64,000 nucleotides of DNA from Branchiostoma floridae (lineage: Eukaryota > Chordata > Leptocardii > Amphioxiformes > Branchiostomatidae): positions 16,972,776 to 17,036,775 of the forward strand of contig NC_049991.1 in assembly GCF_000003815.2 (NCBI RefSeq), read 5' to 3'. Both the position numbers and the translations under genes were made by a program. Shown piece after piece: positions 11,701 to 26,414 of this stretch (the stretch's first letter is position 1; every line of letters begins with the position of its first letter). The notes under the pieces were generated by a model. That model did no database searches. It saw nothing but the letters and a program-made list of their open reading frames with translations, and had not been told where the DNA came from.

Positions 11701-14438
11701 ATGGCTTTCTGGTGTTGTTTCAAGGATTTTCCCAGGAAGGTAGGATCAGGGTAAGCTGTATTCAATTATTGGAAGAAATTCCAGAAAAAAACAAGAAAGT
11801 ACCCCATTGTCCAAAGTTCTTCAGACCCATTATCACTCCCTAAATCACATTCATCTTTTTATGTAAGTTAACATTTTTTTGTCAAAGGCTTTTCAACGAG
11901 GCTTTGGCAAAACAGACCGTCAACAAGATAGGATACATATGATAACCCATCTCGAAGGATCAGAACCTTTCCTATTACACAAGTACTGAAATTTGTACCA
12001 ACCATCCAAGAGACCATGACTGTTTTTAGTAAGATTAGTAAGAATGTCCTAAATTTGCCATGGCTAACCTGAAATGGTCCTCACCTTAAAACTGTTCAGC
12101 TCCTCTTGTGAAAAACCCTGGCTGTGTATGATCTTCATCTGTTTTACTAAGGTGCTCTTCCCACTCTCTCCTGCACCTGGGAAAAGGGAAAAAAATACCA
12201 AGAAGGATTATAAATGACTTCTTCTAAGCTCGTAAGCCGTCTTGTTGCATTCTTTTTGAATAGACAAGCCATTTGCAAACAAACATACAAGAGAACCATG
12301 TGCAGATACACATTCTTGGTCTTCTTCAGGATTGAACTGGAAAAGAACAGTAAATCATTGTAACGACTGTACTTCAATTTGATATTCTAGACCAATGAAT
12401 GGCCATATACAAACCAGTCTTACCTTGTCACGAGAGGTATTGTGGATGGCATAAATCAATGATAATCTATAATTCTGTTCCAAGGACAAGGTTTAAACGT
12501 CATTTTTTTGCCTCGTGTAAACCGTCCCTTAGATATTCCGCACTCAAGCATGTAAACTGATTGAAATTTTTAAAAACCAGTGGATGAAGTGTTTTTGTCC
12601 ACATTGGCTCATGGGAATAAGTGTGCTTTGTTCTGGTTTGGAGAAATGCCAAAGTTAAAACCACTACAATTATCAAGGGGCTTATACTCCAGGGTAGGTC
12701 CATACATGTGTCATAATGTCGGGTTTTTGCCTTTTCTTCCAGTTGACTCCACAACAATCGAGTCATGAATTATTAAATGATCCCGGCACCCTTGTTTTTC
12801 TACATACTAACGGACCGGTCGAGGTCAATTCGGTCAGAGATGCCGGCATGTACCAAACAGTTCCGCTTGAGAATCTCCGTGCTTTGTCCCGTATTTACAG
12901 AGTGTGTAATGGTGTTGTATGTACACAAGATGCAGCGACTGCCTGCCCGTGTTTACACCATGGTCTCAGACCACCATTATGTAAAACCATGCCATAGACG
13001 GACACTAAGTCTGCGCTAAAACCTGCGCTGACGTTAACTCAATCAGATCAAAGGTGCGGAGAATTCTTCAAGTGCCTAAAGAAGAGCAAGCTTGACCAGT
13101 TTGTTTTTTCTACCAGTGTTGGGAAGAAGGTAGCCTGCATGCCAGACTGTTTCCAGGACCTATATACAGCCCAACTCCTCAAGGCTCTTAAGGGCCAACA
13201 TGCCCAAAAGGAAATTCTAAAGCAAGTCCCAGAGTTAGACCCTGTACGCGATATATATTACTAGTACTGTATTGAGATCGGGCTAGGGTCTGGTATTCAG
13301 GCTAGGAAGATGCAAGGGGGCTGAAAAAGGACCCCCTTGGAAGATGGTAGTGCTATAGGCTTGGAGTTTATAATGACAAAGGCTATTTCATTTGCCAATA
13401 TTTGCCAATTGCAGTTGATGAATGGTCTCTTGACAAAGATTTGTAACAACACCCACTCTTTTGAATTTCTATGGCTGAAACACAACAAGAGATTAAAACA
13501 TGTGATGCTATAATGACAAATACACAAAGAAAGTGAGCAAGTTATCTTATCAAAGATCTGGCTTCCTTTAGTATTGTATCCTGTATTGTATACATAGACA
13601 GAGACAGGAGGAGGTCCACCTTTTTCTGCTACCAAGTACTGCAGTTATTAAATCTAGTAGTAGTAAATTAGTTATATGAATTAAGATGGAAGTAGCACCA
13701 AATCATACTAATAACTGTAATTACAGCCAATTTCGAACATACCAACAGGCACCAGCAATGACTGGAACAGTAGGACAGGATTATTCTCTAAGCTGAGGTT
13801 GGTTCGCGGAGAAAAGCCGGAGATAGTGGTGGTGGTCGGGATTTTGACTGGCTCGCTTACCTCATAAAATCTCCATGACCCAACCTCTACTTGGAGAATA
13901 GGACAGGAATTTTGACATACCATATATAATTTTATATGTACATTACAGACAAGTACTGTAGATTCATTTACTTTCGTCGTGGTTTATTGCACCATTGGTG
14001 AGGAAAGGAGCTTTTTGCAGTGTTTTCTTTTAAATTTGCGGTTAAATCAACTCTACAGACTACAGTACAGTAGTCATACAAAAAATTCATACTATTAAAT
14101 ATTTGCTTTGGACATGACTTTGCGGTGGGGAGATCTCTGGTAAAAATAAACCCACTGTGAAGTGTGATTGATTGAGTGTAAAAGCTAAAACCTCTGCTTG
14201 CTAAAAGTCTTATCTAAATCTAATTTGTGTATTTACCATCACACACCCAAATGACAAGACACAGTAAGATACTGGGTGTTTACATCTTATTCCATCTACA
14301 ACAGGTATACCCACCAAGTAGCAGGATCTTGATAACAGAGCTGTCTTCCTTGGCCATGTACTGAAGTTGTCTGTCGATCTCATCGCTTCTTATCCGAGCT
14401 TTCCTCTCTTCCGAGTCCAGACTCAAACAGGCACCCAT
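5758..14438 (-). CDS. Heterotrimeric G protein alpha subunit, exons 1-4 (partial), probably Gv class
   Basis: Exons: 14438-14315, 12176-12085, 7233-7141, 5918-5758. Junctions are phase 1, 0, 0, with GT/AG sites and matching codon counts (470 nt). The last exon ends inside the Tyr codon of NDSALY at a GTAAGT donor. The N-terminus MGACLSLD carries a Gly2 for myristoylation and Cys4 for palmitoylation. The P-loop GAGESGKST is followed by [12 protein letters not shown], then the alpha-helical domain ([27 protein letters not shown]). These are family hallmarks of membrane-anchored GTPases that couple receptors to effectors. [12 protein letters not shown] and the N-terminus fit my recollection of the Gv class better than Gi, Gq, Gs or G12. 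Switch regions and the C-terminus lie beyond the left edge, since none appear in 1-5757. The transposase-derived gene lies in intron 4. Confidence 0.92.
6637..7006. mobile_element. MITE with long terminal inverted repeats (AGGCCACACC ends)
   Basis: The left end starts AGGCCACACCAATTTAATTT and the right end is its exact reverse complement; about 35 bp are perfect. The similarity then continues with an offset (GCTCGCTCC against GGAGCGAGAG). A 171-codon open frame across it is low-complexity and not a gene. Lies in G-alpha intron 3. Confidence 0.8.
7234..10491. other. G-alpha intron 2, left part: no gene seen
   Basis: AT-rich intronic DNA interrupted by the 100-N gap at 8559-8658. Open frames here are short, mostly begin at non-ATG codons and lack splice context. 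No conserved protein segment was recognised. Confidence 0.5.
8559..8658. other. Assembly gap (100 N)
   Basis: One hundred undetermined bases. A round size suggests a placeholder gap of unknown true length. Confidence 0.99.
10492..10703. mobile_element. TACTGTAAATGCA MITE family, copy 1
   Basis: Starts TACTGTAAATGCATTAAAG and ends TTTCTGCATTTACAGTA, near-perfect terminal inverted repeats. The interior repeats TTTAAGTTCGCGGT and contains a CACCGCGAAAACCGCGAAC segment. Related copies lie at 36627-36833 and 52769-52913. Confidence 0.85.
10946..11045. other. Assembly gap (100 N)
   Basis: One hundred undetermined bases in G-alpha intron 2. Confidence 0.99.
11290..11604. mobile_element. hAT-like MITE (CAGGGTTGGACAAGT ends)
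   Basis: CAGGGTTGGACAAGT at the left and ACTTGTCCAACCCTG at the right are exact inverted repeats of 15 bp. The interior repeats CACTTGCCCG and its complement many times. A CAGGG end is typical of hAT elements. Flanking bases GCCCCTAC and GCCCTATA are only weakly similar, so no clear 8-bp duplication. Confidence 0.75.
12998..13264 (+). other. Open, protein-like segment without a start codon
   Basis: An 88-codon open frame bounded by TAG at 12995 and TAG at 13262. It reads [20 protein letters not shown], then a Lys-rich stretch, then [20 protein letters not shown]. Composition is protein-like, but there is no ATG near its start and I recognise no family. It may be a transposon gene fragment or an exon of an unseen plus-strand gene in G-alpha intron 1. 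Confidence 0.3.
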
Positions 14439-15417
14439 TTTTGTTTCTCAAAGTTCTCTCGACTTTGGGATGTTTTCCGTACGCTTCAGAGCTTGATGAG
14501 TGGATTTAATAGTATCTAATCTTTTACAAAAATCCTTTCAATGTGATAGATATTTGTCTGTAGCTCACATGTTGCGGCTAGCTGCCCCTTCCAGTAGCGA
14601 TTTTTGACATCTTGAGATTCCGCTAGCTACTACGGCCAACCACTTCAAGTCTTGGCAACCAGGATTTGTGAGTCTTCCCGTTGCATAATAACATTTTCTC
14701 TGTACTTCCCTGTATCCTTAACAGCACGGGGTGGTCAGGAGTATATTCTGGACGAACTGCTCCGTACACGATCGCCACAAACACTCCACAGTAGCCACGA
14801 GCACAGCCACGGTCCAAGTTTGAAGTTTGAAAAATGGCGGACGGTTCCGTCAGCAGTGTCGTCTGACAAACCACACCTGGCCGCCGTTTTCTCCGCAGAA
14901 ACTCCACTGGAAACGAAACCCTCGTAGACAGAACAAGATATATCCTCGGTGGTTCCTTCTGAGGTTGAAAGACGTATGCAGAGGTGCTTGGAGCGTCAGA
15001 AAAAGTCGTTAATTCACATCCTTGTCGAAGTACACTACTCAAACGCTTTTACAGCTGGGGTTATGTTTGAGGTCACACCAGAACGAGGCTGTGGGAGACC
15101 GCGAGGAAGTAGTAGAGTAGGAGCTGTCACTATCGTTTTACTTGGAGGGTCACTTTGGACTTATGACTCTACCGATACCTTCTATTAATCTCCTTGGTCT
15201 ATCGTTCGGATAATACATGTAATCAATATCTTTTCGAACTTTCTAGGTGCTAGGAGTGTACAAGGTCCTACAATACTCTTTGCAAATTGAAATAAATCAA
15301 CCATTGTCTTTCTAAAGGAGGTTAAAATAGGACCTCCTTGGTCTATGTTAATATTATCTACAGTAATTAGAAAAAGTACACATGAAAACATCAAAATTAA
15401 ACTTGTTTTGTGTTGTG
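14439..15417. promoter_or_regulatory. Upstream region of the G-alpha gene
   Basis: Moderately CG-rich sequence directly upstream of the G-alpha ATG. Open frames on both strands at 14620-15190 overlap each other and match no family; I treat the block as promoter and 5' UTR. It also separates G-alpha from the 3' end of the nucleotidase gene, so the two genes are in tandem on the minus strand. Confidence 0.35.
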
Positions 15418-15423
15418 TTTATT
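15418..15423 (-). terminator. Putative poly(A) signal of the nucleotidase gene
   Basis: AATAAA on the minus strand, about 435 bases after the stop codon at 15858; the first such hexamer I saw downstream of that stop. Confidence 0.45.
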
Positions 15424-15857
15424 GATTCAAAAATATTGTTGATGACATTGCACTCCAAAGCATGTCCTTGCAATGTCAAACCAAATGTTAATCAATTAAA
15501 ACATGTTAAATATATTATCAAACTCAATGTGTAATCAAATCAAAACATTTGTTAAAACTTCTACCTCTAAATTACAACGATCATACTACTTTGAGTGATC
15601 AATAAATTACTTAACATTCTCTTTTGCATTTGCAGTATGAAAGTCGAAATCAACATAACTGCATTATACTGATAAAACACTGTCTGAAAATTTGTTAAAA
15701 ATTTGCCTTAATTGGTCTTGAAAGTGATGGTCAACATCCACGTATTCCACATTTTCTCATATAATCACAATCTAGGGTTAAAAATGAGAGGTAGACTTGC
15801 TACATCTATCGTTTTCTCTGAAAACACATCTACAGCCTCGTGGACCAGTATTTGATC

Positions 15858-18598
<2,741 letters not shown>

Positions 18599-19086
18599 CC
18601 CAGAGGAAAGTAAAGACGTCCTGACCGCTGTATCACCGGTCTGCAAACCACCGGCTCGCGGCTTCCGGGTGACCTTTGGTGCGTAGGGGTCATATGGCAA
18701 AGGTCAGCAAGGTGGATATTTTGTCCCAAAATATCTACCCAACAGGGTTTATTCTGGCATAAATAATATTCTTATGGGTATCTATAAAATATATATTTTG
18801 GCGTGTGCCCTTTGAAGTATATAATGTTACTTTTTTATCTATTTTTTTTCACTTGTCAACTTTGGAATATTCTAATACCACTAGCAGGGCAAGGAAATCC
18901 ATGATTATTATATTTACCTTTTTGATTCGTGTAAATTGATTTCCAAAATTGAAGCATTTATCATACAAAAAGTTGATCATTATTAGGTAGTATGATAGTA
19001 ATTATTCATAAGATATGAAGAGTATTTGTTATAAAGGAGACTTTTACGTAAAATCCCCTAGTTTACAGTGGTATCACCCAACCAAC
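18599..19086. promoter_or_regulatory. Shared divergent promoter region, nucleotidase and COPS3
   Basis: Only 488 bases separate the two ATGs on opposite strands (18598 minus, 19087 plus). The nucleotidase side (18600-18700) is CG-rich and open in frame without an ATG, so it is likely 5' UTR. The COPS3 side is AT-rich. I infer a bidirectional promoter; no specific factor site is claimed. Confidence 0.5.
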
Positions 19087-22000
19087 ATGGCCTCCCCACT
19101 CGAGCAATTTGTCAACCAAGTTCGTGCTCTTTCTAGCTCTGGTACGTCGTTATTTAGCTTTACCTATCTATCATATGATATCTACAGGTGGGAAGAAATG
19201 GTATAGACTTTTACTATATGATTTCAGCAAGAGTACAACCCGTCTAAAGCATTGTTGATCGCGTACAAAAATACGGAATCTTGGGCTCACTTCTTTGGCT
19301 ATGCAACCTGTATAGAAATAATTTGTGTTCTGGTGTTCTGAATCTATTATAAGACCATCATCCATAAAGTAGTTAACCCTTATCTGTAGATGAAAGCAAT
19401 AACATTGTAACTGTTTTTACTTAATTTTAGTATCCTATACACAACTGTCACTTGACTTTACAGTAAATAGAGATGTCAAGTTATGTACCAGTCAAGCCTC
19501 CATCATGTTATTTTGCTGACCAGGTAACCTCCGTGAGCTGTGTGACCTGATTAACAAGAGTGGAGACATCCTGCAGAAGAATGCTCCTAACCTGGACACA
19601 GCCCTGGGGGCACTGGACATACAGGAACACTCACTGGGTGTACTCGCCATTCTGTAAGTCAATCATACTATTCATAGCCATGTTTCTTCTGAGGTGTGAG
19701 ACCTCTTCTCATGCCTAAAGATGTAAGATCCTCCAAGACTTGCAGGTTGGTATGATGACCTAGCTTGGGTGCAAGACTATTTCCGAGGGTTACAAGGGCC
19801 AGTTCTAGGACCACAATGGCCCCAAGGAAATTGTACAACAGGATAGAATGGAATGGAATAGAATAGAATAGAATAGAATAGAATAGTCTATAGAATAGAA
19901 TAGAATAGAATAGAATAGAATGAAGTATAATCCAATGGATTGAAATAAGATAGAATAGAGTGGAATGGAATATAATAGAACAGAATGGAACAGAATAGAA
20001 TAGGGTAGAAAAGTATAGAATAGAGTAGAATAGAATAGAATAGAATAGAATAGAATAGAGCAGAAAATGACACACTATGCTCTCCCTATGTTTCAGGTGT
20101 GTGAAGTTCACCATCTCTCCCCTGCCAGACTTTGAGGGGCTGTTCTCGCAAGTGGAGCTGTTCATTGCAGCCTGTAACGGGGAGCAGATCAGATTTGCCA
20201 CCGACAGCTGTAAGGAGAACAAAACTATAGTTTACATGTACAGACATGTACGTTTGTAGTCTTGTACACCATGGCAGATGTATAGCAGTCCAAGAAGTTA
20301 CAGCAATATAAAATGCATTTGGTGAAAAATGGCAAAGGACTGTCATCTTATGTGTGGTACATCCGTACCATGATGTATGCTTTTGTACTGTAATGTTTTC
20401 CACAGTATACATGTACATAAAACATTTCCTGCCTATAAATGCTACTACATGTAGGTGTACCAAAGGAAATAGGACATTACCTTCTAACAAAGAGTAGGTC
20501 ATGATCAAGAATAATCCTAGCTCCTGTTACCACTAGTGAGACTTTCCCTCCCTTTGTTTTCTCTAGTTGCGAACCTGTGTCATCAGTTCAGCCATGCTCT
20601 TGTGGAGAGGAAGATGTCCATCCGAGGCATTAACCCCCTCTGTCATGCCATCCAGAAAGTGCAGCTCCACCCAGCACAGCTCACTTCTGTACACGGAGAC
20701 CTCTGCCAGGTTGGCTTGGCACATCATGGATTTATCTAGCTTGTTTGAATGGTGCTAAAACAGTAAAAGGATAATGTGCTCAATGTAGATGTTGACATTT
20801 TTACAGCGGTTAAATGTTCATGTTTTTACAGTGTCCTCTTCACCACAAACTTAAAACTATGACAAAAATGCTTGGTCAGTCTTTTTCCACAGGCCCCCAT
20901 TGTTTTGACCACGAACTGAAACCACTGCTAACACTTTATTTTTGCATGTTTTATGCTGTTCTATACTTATATGTTCTGAGTTGCTTACGGAGTCAACATA
21001 CTTTCTTTTGATCCATGCAGCTGTGTCTCCTGTCTAAGTGTATGAAGCCGGCCCTGCCATTCTTAGATACAGACATCACTGACATAAGTAAAGAGGTAGG
21101 TGTGGTCAACTGGTAAATTTAACTCATTAAAAAGTATAAATTCATTTAAAATTCTCTCTTTTATCAATTTCTGTTCTGGAAACTCTATATGTACCCCCGG
21201 TAAGTCTTTTAGACAATCAAAGTAGTACTAGTTGTAGATTTTGCAAAATGTCATTCTGTAATATCTTTCCAGTGTTGAAGTTTCTAATGTGATATCTTTA
21301 CTTCTATCTGAAGTCTGGTGCTTTTGACACCAAACACTTCCTGAGCTACTACTACTATGGAGGAATGATCTACACGGCACTCAAGAACTATGACAGGGCA
21401 CTGTACTTCTTTGAAGTGGTAAGTTGTATTGAATATATATTTTATTCATTATGATATTCATGCTACACGTCTTATTTGTACTTTTTTGTTTATATGTTTC
21501 TGAGATTAGCAATTATGTAACTTTGCACAATGTAAATGAGCCTGATAATTTGGCTTTCGAGCCGCAAGTTGGCTGTGAAGCAAATAAACCATTCTCTCTC
21601 TCTCTCTCTTTCTCTCATATGCTTCAGGTATAAGAAATCTTGTGTGTCTGGAGCATGTTTTCTTCCTAAAAATATTAATAAGCATATCTAGGGGTGAGAC
21701 CTGTTTTTAATTTGGAACTGGAGGTTGAGAGTTTGAATCCGAACCATTGTACTAGTTGTATACCACTGGAAGAGGGTGCAGTTAATGCTGAAGTCCTGTA
21801 TTTTATAATATTAGTAGAGACATGTATTGACTTGAGCGCATGAAATAATCTTTCCTGTTTATCCTTTAGGGTAAGGGTTCATCTTGCTTTGAGTGGATCT
21901 AGCTTATCAGTTTGCATTACAACTTATGCCTGTGTCACTTAATTCGTTTGTGATTTTGTTGTTTTTTCTCCACCAGGCCGTGACCACCCCTGCCATGGCT

Positions 22001-25000
22001 GTCAGCCACATCATGTTGGAGTCTTACAAGAAATATGTCCTAGTTTCCCTCATCCTGCATGGCAAGGTGGGCTGGCATGTTTTTTTTTTCTTTAATGTTG
22101 TCGCGGAAGCACGGACTCTGCTCTACTCTCACGTTATACTAATAATAATTAATGAAAATTGGTCAATGATTGTTGTTCCTGATCATGATGCCTCTAGGAA
22201 AGAAAACGACCATGAAAGATGGCCAAAACAATGCTGAAAGTATTTTTTTGTACTTCAAGACTATACTCTGCATATGGGCCACCAGGCCATTTTAGCCATA
22301 TTGTGGAGGTCCCTTAGACTCAAGCAGTAACCGTTCTGTCTATACTGACCGCTTTTCATGAGACCATTTTCCTCACCATCTTTATCAATTGTGTGTACCT
22401 GTAATAGTTAAACTATGATCCAAGTTCACGTGACACCTAAGAATATCTGTTTTCTTCCACAGGTGTTGCAGTTGCCCAAGTACACGTCACAGGTGGTCAC
22501 CAGGTTCATCAAGGTGAGGAGACAAACTTAAAGTTTTCATTGCAGTTTATATTGCATTACATGTACCTCATGTATCTTGCCTTCTTCCTCTATACTCCGT
22601 TGTGCAAAACCCCGGTTTTTCAAAGTTTATAAAGGCATAGAAAGAGTAGGGACTGTAAATACTAGTAATTGCTGTATTCTCATATTTTGCAGTCCGGTGA
22701 TGTCACTCTCACACAGTCTCATAGCTAGTAGCCATAGGTACGGTCTGTCCACAAAAGTTCTCCACCTCTAGCAGTGATATACATGTAATGAAAAAACATA
22801 GACATAGAATCCTGTTTTTAGCAAGTGCTGTACATTTGGAAGTTTAAGAACATGTGTTTTCTGTTTCCAGCCTCTAAGCCAAGCCTACCACGATCTGGTG
22901 ACTGCCTACAACACCAACAACCCACAGGAGCTGCGCTCTATGGTAGACAAGCACAGGGATGTCTTCCAAAGGGTAGGAATAAGTTCTATATTATCTTTAA
23001 ATGAAGACTCATCTGTGTTGGTAGAATCCATTGTTGTACAATCTTAGCTTTATTCTTATTATATATACACAAACAAAACAATCACCACAAGTTTTCAGTT
23101 GATCTTGCTGATCAGATATCTGATTCACTGCACTGATTTTTGGAAACCAGGAGTTAATCAAAGTGGTAGATTCTGTCTTCCTGCCACCTTTGATTCACTC
23201 CTGATGACATCACACTTCTGGATGAAGTTAGGCAAGATCTACAGAAAACCCATGGTGCTTCCTTTGTGTTAGAACAAAGCTCAACTTAAGTAACAATAAG
23301 TTAATCTCATTACTCGTATACTAGTAAATTTTACCACATGAAAAGAAAGTATACTTCCCCATATTGCATTAACTGTGAGTTTAATGGAATGTCTCTGTTT
23401 GTAAAGACAGGAATTTATTTGTGGAAAGAAAATAAAGATATCACCTTTAAGTTGCAAAAAACAAATTGTTTGTGATTCAGCGTAGTATAGATCGTAAAGT
23501 TGCGTGGCGCAGCCGCGTCATTTGTGCCTCGTGACCGAGAGGTTGCGGGTTCGAATCCGACTGCGTGTCACCGATCTTGTGCCCTTGGGAAAGGCACTTT
23601 ACACGGCTTTCCTCACTATACTCAGGTGAAAATAAGTAGCTGGTGCAATGGCCTAGTGGAGTGTTCGCCTTGCATTTGGAAGGTCGTGAGTTCGATCCTG
23701 GCCGAGTCATATCAAAGACTTTAAAAATGGTACATGCTGCTTTCTCTGCTTAGCACTCAGCATTTGGGAAAGAGTATGGAAGTTGAACACACACCACTAC
23801 CAGTGGACTAGCCCCCTGCTGTAGTGCTTGCGTTGTGTGTGGCCCAGGGCTAATGAAACAGAGATGGGCACCGCCCTATGCGCCATCTTGGCACGGGAAG
23901 GGTTTAACTTAACTTAACTTAGTATAGATTCTACAATGCTAGACAAGTACTAGTATATGGCTGTATGAATGAACATAACAAGAGCTCCACTTTTTTTATC
24001 ACAGGAGAACACATACGGCCTGGTCAAGCAATGCCTGGCCTCTATTTACAAGAAAAATATCCAGAGACTGACTAAGGTGAGCAAACAGTTGAAAACAATG
24101 TGAAGACATGTGGTGATACAGTAACTGTCATATGTTTCATGTTCTAGATTCAAGACATCTGTCCCATATAGGTAAAATGTTACCATCTAAGTGCATACTA
24201 GTAACAATGCTTTGAAGGGAGCATAGTCATATTACTTGTATGTCTTACTGTTGATAAATGTTTGTATAATTATTTGTTACCAGCAGGTAAAGATACACTT
24301 ATGATAAACAACTTTTTTCTTGTTGCAGACATTTCTGACCCTGTCACTGGCAGACATGGCTAACAGAGTTCAGTTGTCTGGACCCAAGGAAGCTGAGAAA
24401 TATGTTTTAGAGATGGTAAGGAAGAATGCAAATTTTCTTACTATTGATGTGTTTTATTACACAAGTACAAAGTCTATAGAACATGCGCTTGTGTAAGAAA
24501 GTGTCTTCTCTGCAATGATGTGTTTTTCTACTACTTCCTTTCTTTAGATTGAGGATGGGGAAATCTATGCTACTATTGACCAGAAGGAAGGAATGGTGAA
24601 CTTCCGAGACAACCCTGAAAAGTATGACAACCCAGCCATGCTGCAGTACCTGGATGAAGAGGTAGATGGCTTAAATTACTTTGCAGTGTGCATACATTTT
24701 GTACCATGAAGTGCTTCTATATCTTTTGTGTGATTTTGCAGAAAGGAATTTCCAGTGATGTGGGTCTGGGGCCTCACAATGCTACATGTATATGCTGAAT
24801 TCAGAAAACACCTTATTACGCTAAAATGAAGGAAGGCAACTAGGCAAAATTTGGTCACCTTGCTAAAATTAAGGATAATAGGACTTTCCCTTCAAATTAC
24901 AAAAAAATTAAAAAAGGCCACACTTAATGGAAAATAGGCATGCAGGCCCTCTTTGATACGGTCTTTGCAAGATCTGAAGGTTGATGAACTAGTAAAAATT

Positions 25001-25719
25001 TTCATAAATGGTCAGCATTAATGTATCCCCCAGCCTGTAATAGGTGAATGATTTACCTTCTCACTGGTGTCCTTTCCTGTGGAAATTGACAACAACGGGC
25101 TACCCTAACAAAGAGGTTAATACTGAGTATAAAAAGTTTGTGGTTTTCGCTGTGTTTCACAGATGAAAAAGTGCATGGGTCTGGATGAGCAGCTGAGAAA
25201 GATGGATCAGGAGATCGCAGTGAACCCACAGTATGTACAAAAGGTAGGTCTGGTGTTTCTTCTGTTTTTCTTGGAAACTGAATAAAAGTGTACATGTTCT
25301 TTGAAAAACTAACTTCTTGTTCCAGTGCATATAGATGCAGCTTAAAAAACAGGTGGTCCTTGCCACTGATAGTGTGAAAATAGGGTTGACTGGAATGTCA
25401 TAGTCAAAATCAAAACCGGAAGTTTCATCACAACAAGCTGCAAGTTTACCCAAAATCTTACCATTTCAAGGTCGCATCAAGACACTATTTCATTATAATC
25501 CATCCAACCAGGCCTTCTTGAGTTATTGCTGTCCATCCACAAACATACATACACACTCACATGCTACCAAGAACATAACCTTCTTGGCAAAGGTAATAAG
25601 AAAAAGCTGTTACCGGATTTAGTTCCATGATTTTGTTTATGTTACAGAGCATGGGAATTCAAGATGATGACCTGGGAGGAAGCAGCATGGGGAGCAAGAT
25701 GAGTGGCTACAACTTATGA
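19087..25719 (+). CDS. COPS3: COP9 signalosome complex subunit 3
   Basis: Fourteen exons: 19087-19141, 19524-19653, 20097-20209, 20567-20709, 21021-21095, 21314-21418, 21977-22066, 22463-22513, 22871-22972, 24005-24076, 24329-24415, 24548-24661, 25163-25243, 25648-25719. They join in frame to 429 aa, against 423 in human. Start [18 protein letters not shown] in an ACATGG context. Family marks: [48 protein letters not shown], then the PCI-domain part [20 protein letters not shown] and the tail. The protein is a helical-repeat/PCI scaffold of the signalosome that removes NEDD8 from cullins in nucleus and cytosol; catalysis lies in another subunit. Divergent from the nucleotidase and convergent with RPS19BP1. 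Introns hold a pentanucleotide satellite and a SINE. Confidence 0.98.
19842..20060. repeat. Pentanucleotide microsatellite (TAGAA)n
   Basis: About 220 bases of imperfect TAGAA/TGGAA units in COPS3 intron 2, ending about 36 bases before the exon 3 acceptor at 20097. Long minus-strand open frames here (FYSIL repeats) are artefacts of the satellite. Confidence 0.95.
23483..23929 (+). mobile_element. SINE with two tRNA-like heads and intact target-site duplication
   Basis: The body 23493-23919 is flanked by the 10-bp direct repeat TAGTATAGAT (23483-23492 and 23920-23929). Head 1 has an A-box-like TGGCGCAGCCG near 23505 and a perfect B box GGTTCGAATCC at 23548-23558. Head 2 has A box TGGCCTAGTGG at 23649-23659 and B box GAGTTCGATCC at 23688-23698. 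A non-tRNA body follows, and the 3' tail is a TTAAC repeat. Lies in COPS3 intron 9. These features define a Pol III-transcribed retroposon moved by a LINE reverse transcriptase. Confidence 0.88.
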
Positions 25720-26335
25720 TCCACTCAGCAGCCCCATCTAGCAATACTGTCAAGAACTGCAGACTGTTTCAAAGACTGTTCGACCTCTGTAGGATTGTAG
25801 AAGAATGTAATGTTTTAAGCTCAGTGAAGAAATGTTAACTGAGTTTCTTCTTCAAATTTGAATTTGGAAGAACTTAACGTTTTCTTCTTCTACCATGTTG
25901 CATGACAATATTTTTGGTCCCATTCTTGTGTACTAAAAGTAGTATTTTTGGATTGTGCGAGAAATTCATTCTTCAAACTCTCCTGTCACCTACTTCAGAA
26001 TCAGGCTTCTTACTCTAATGAGGTTACATTGTTCAAGGTGTCTGCATGCTGAATGTCTAACTGGTTGCTGTTTTCTGTGAAGGTTTTGTTATACATGAAC
26101 TTATAAAAGGGGGCTGATTTCATGATTGCTACAAAACTATATCTATTATTTTAAGTTACATGTATAAGGAAGGAACATAGTTCCAAATCATTTGAGAGTT
26201 ACATGTACACCAGTTGGATCAAAGAGGCCAAACAGAAATGTTACGTCTGTATTACACTGTACCCCAGCTGTTCACTGTGGCAGTCATAGAAAGAGTATTG
26301 TAGTGCGAAGTACTTGGAAGAAATGTTATCTTATG

Positions 26336-26341
26336 AATAAA
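26336..26341 (+). terminator. COPS3 poly(A) signal
   Basis: AATAAA about 617 bases after the COPS3 stop codon and 74 bases before the end of the converging RPS19BP1 coding sequence. Confidence 0.6.
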
Positions 26342-26414
26342 TATGTCCATGTCAAAGAAATGTGTGGAGTTTTGTTATTTTGTACACAAACACAAGATTT
26401 TGGTTGTCATTAAT

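Noticed and set aside
14623-15042. 139-codon minus-strand frame upstream of G-alpha
   Set aside because: Overlaps equally long frames on the other strand in a CG-rich region; no family match; likely 5' flank.
19668-20222. 184-codon minus-strand frame (FYSIL repeats)
   Set aside because: Produced by the TAGAA microsatellite; overlaps a true COPS3 exon on the other strand.
23500-23724. Functional tRNA genes at the two Pol III box pairs
   Set aside because: Box A and B are good, but the cloverleaf stems do not close well and both lie inside one target-duplicated insertion, so they are SINE heads.
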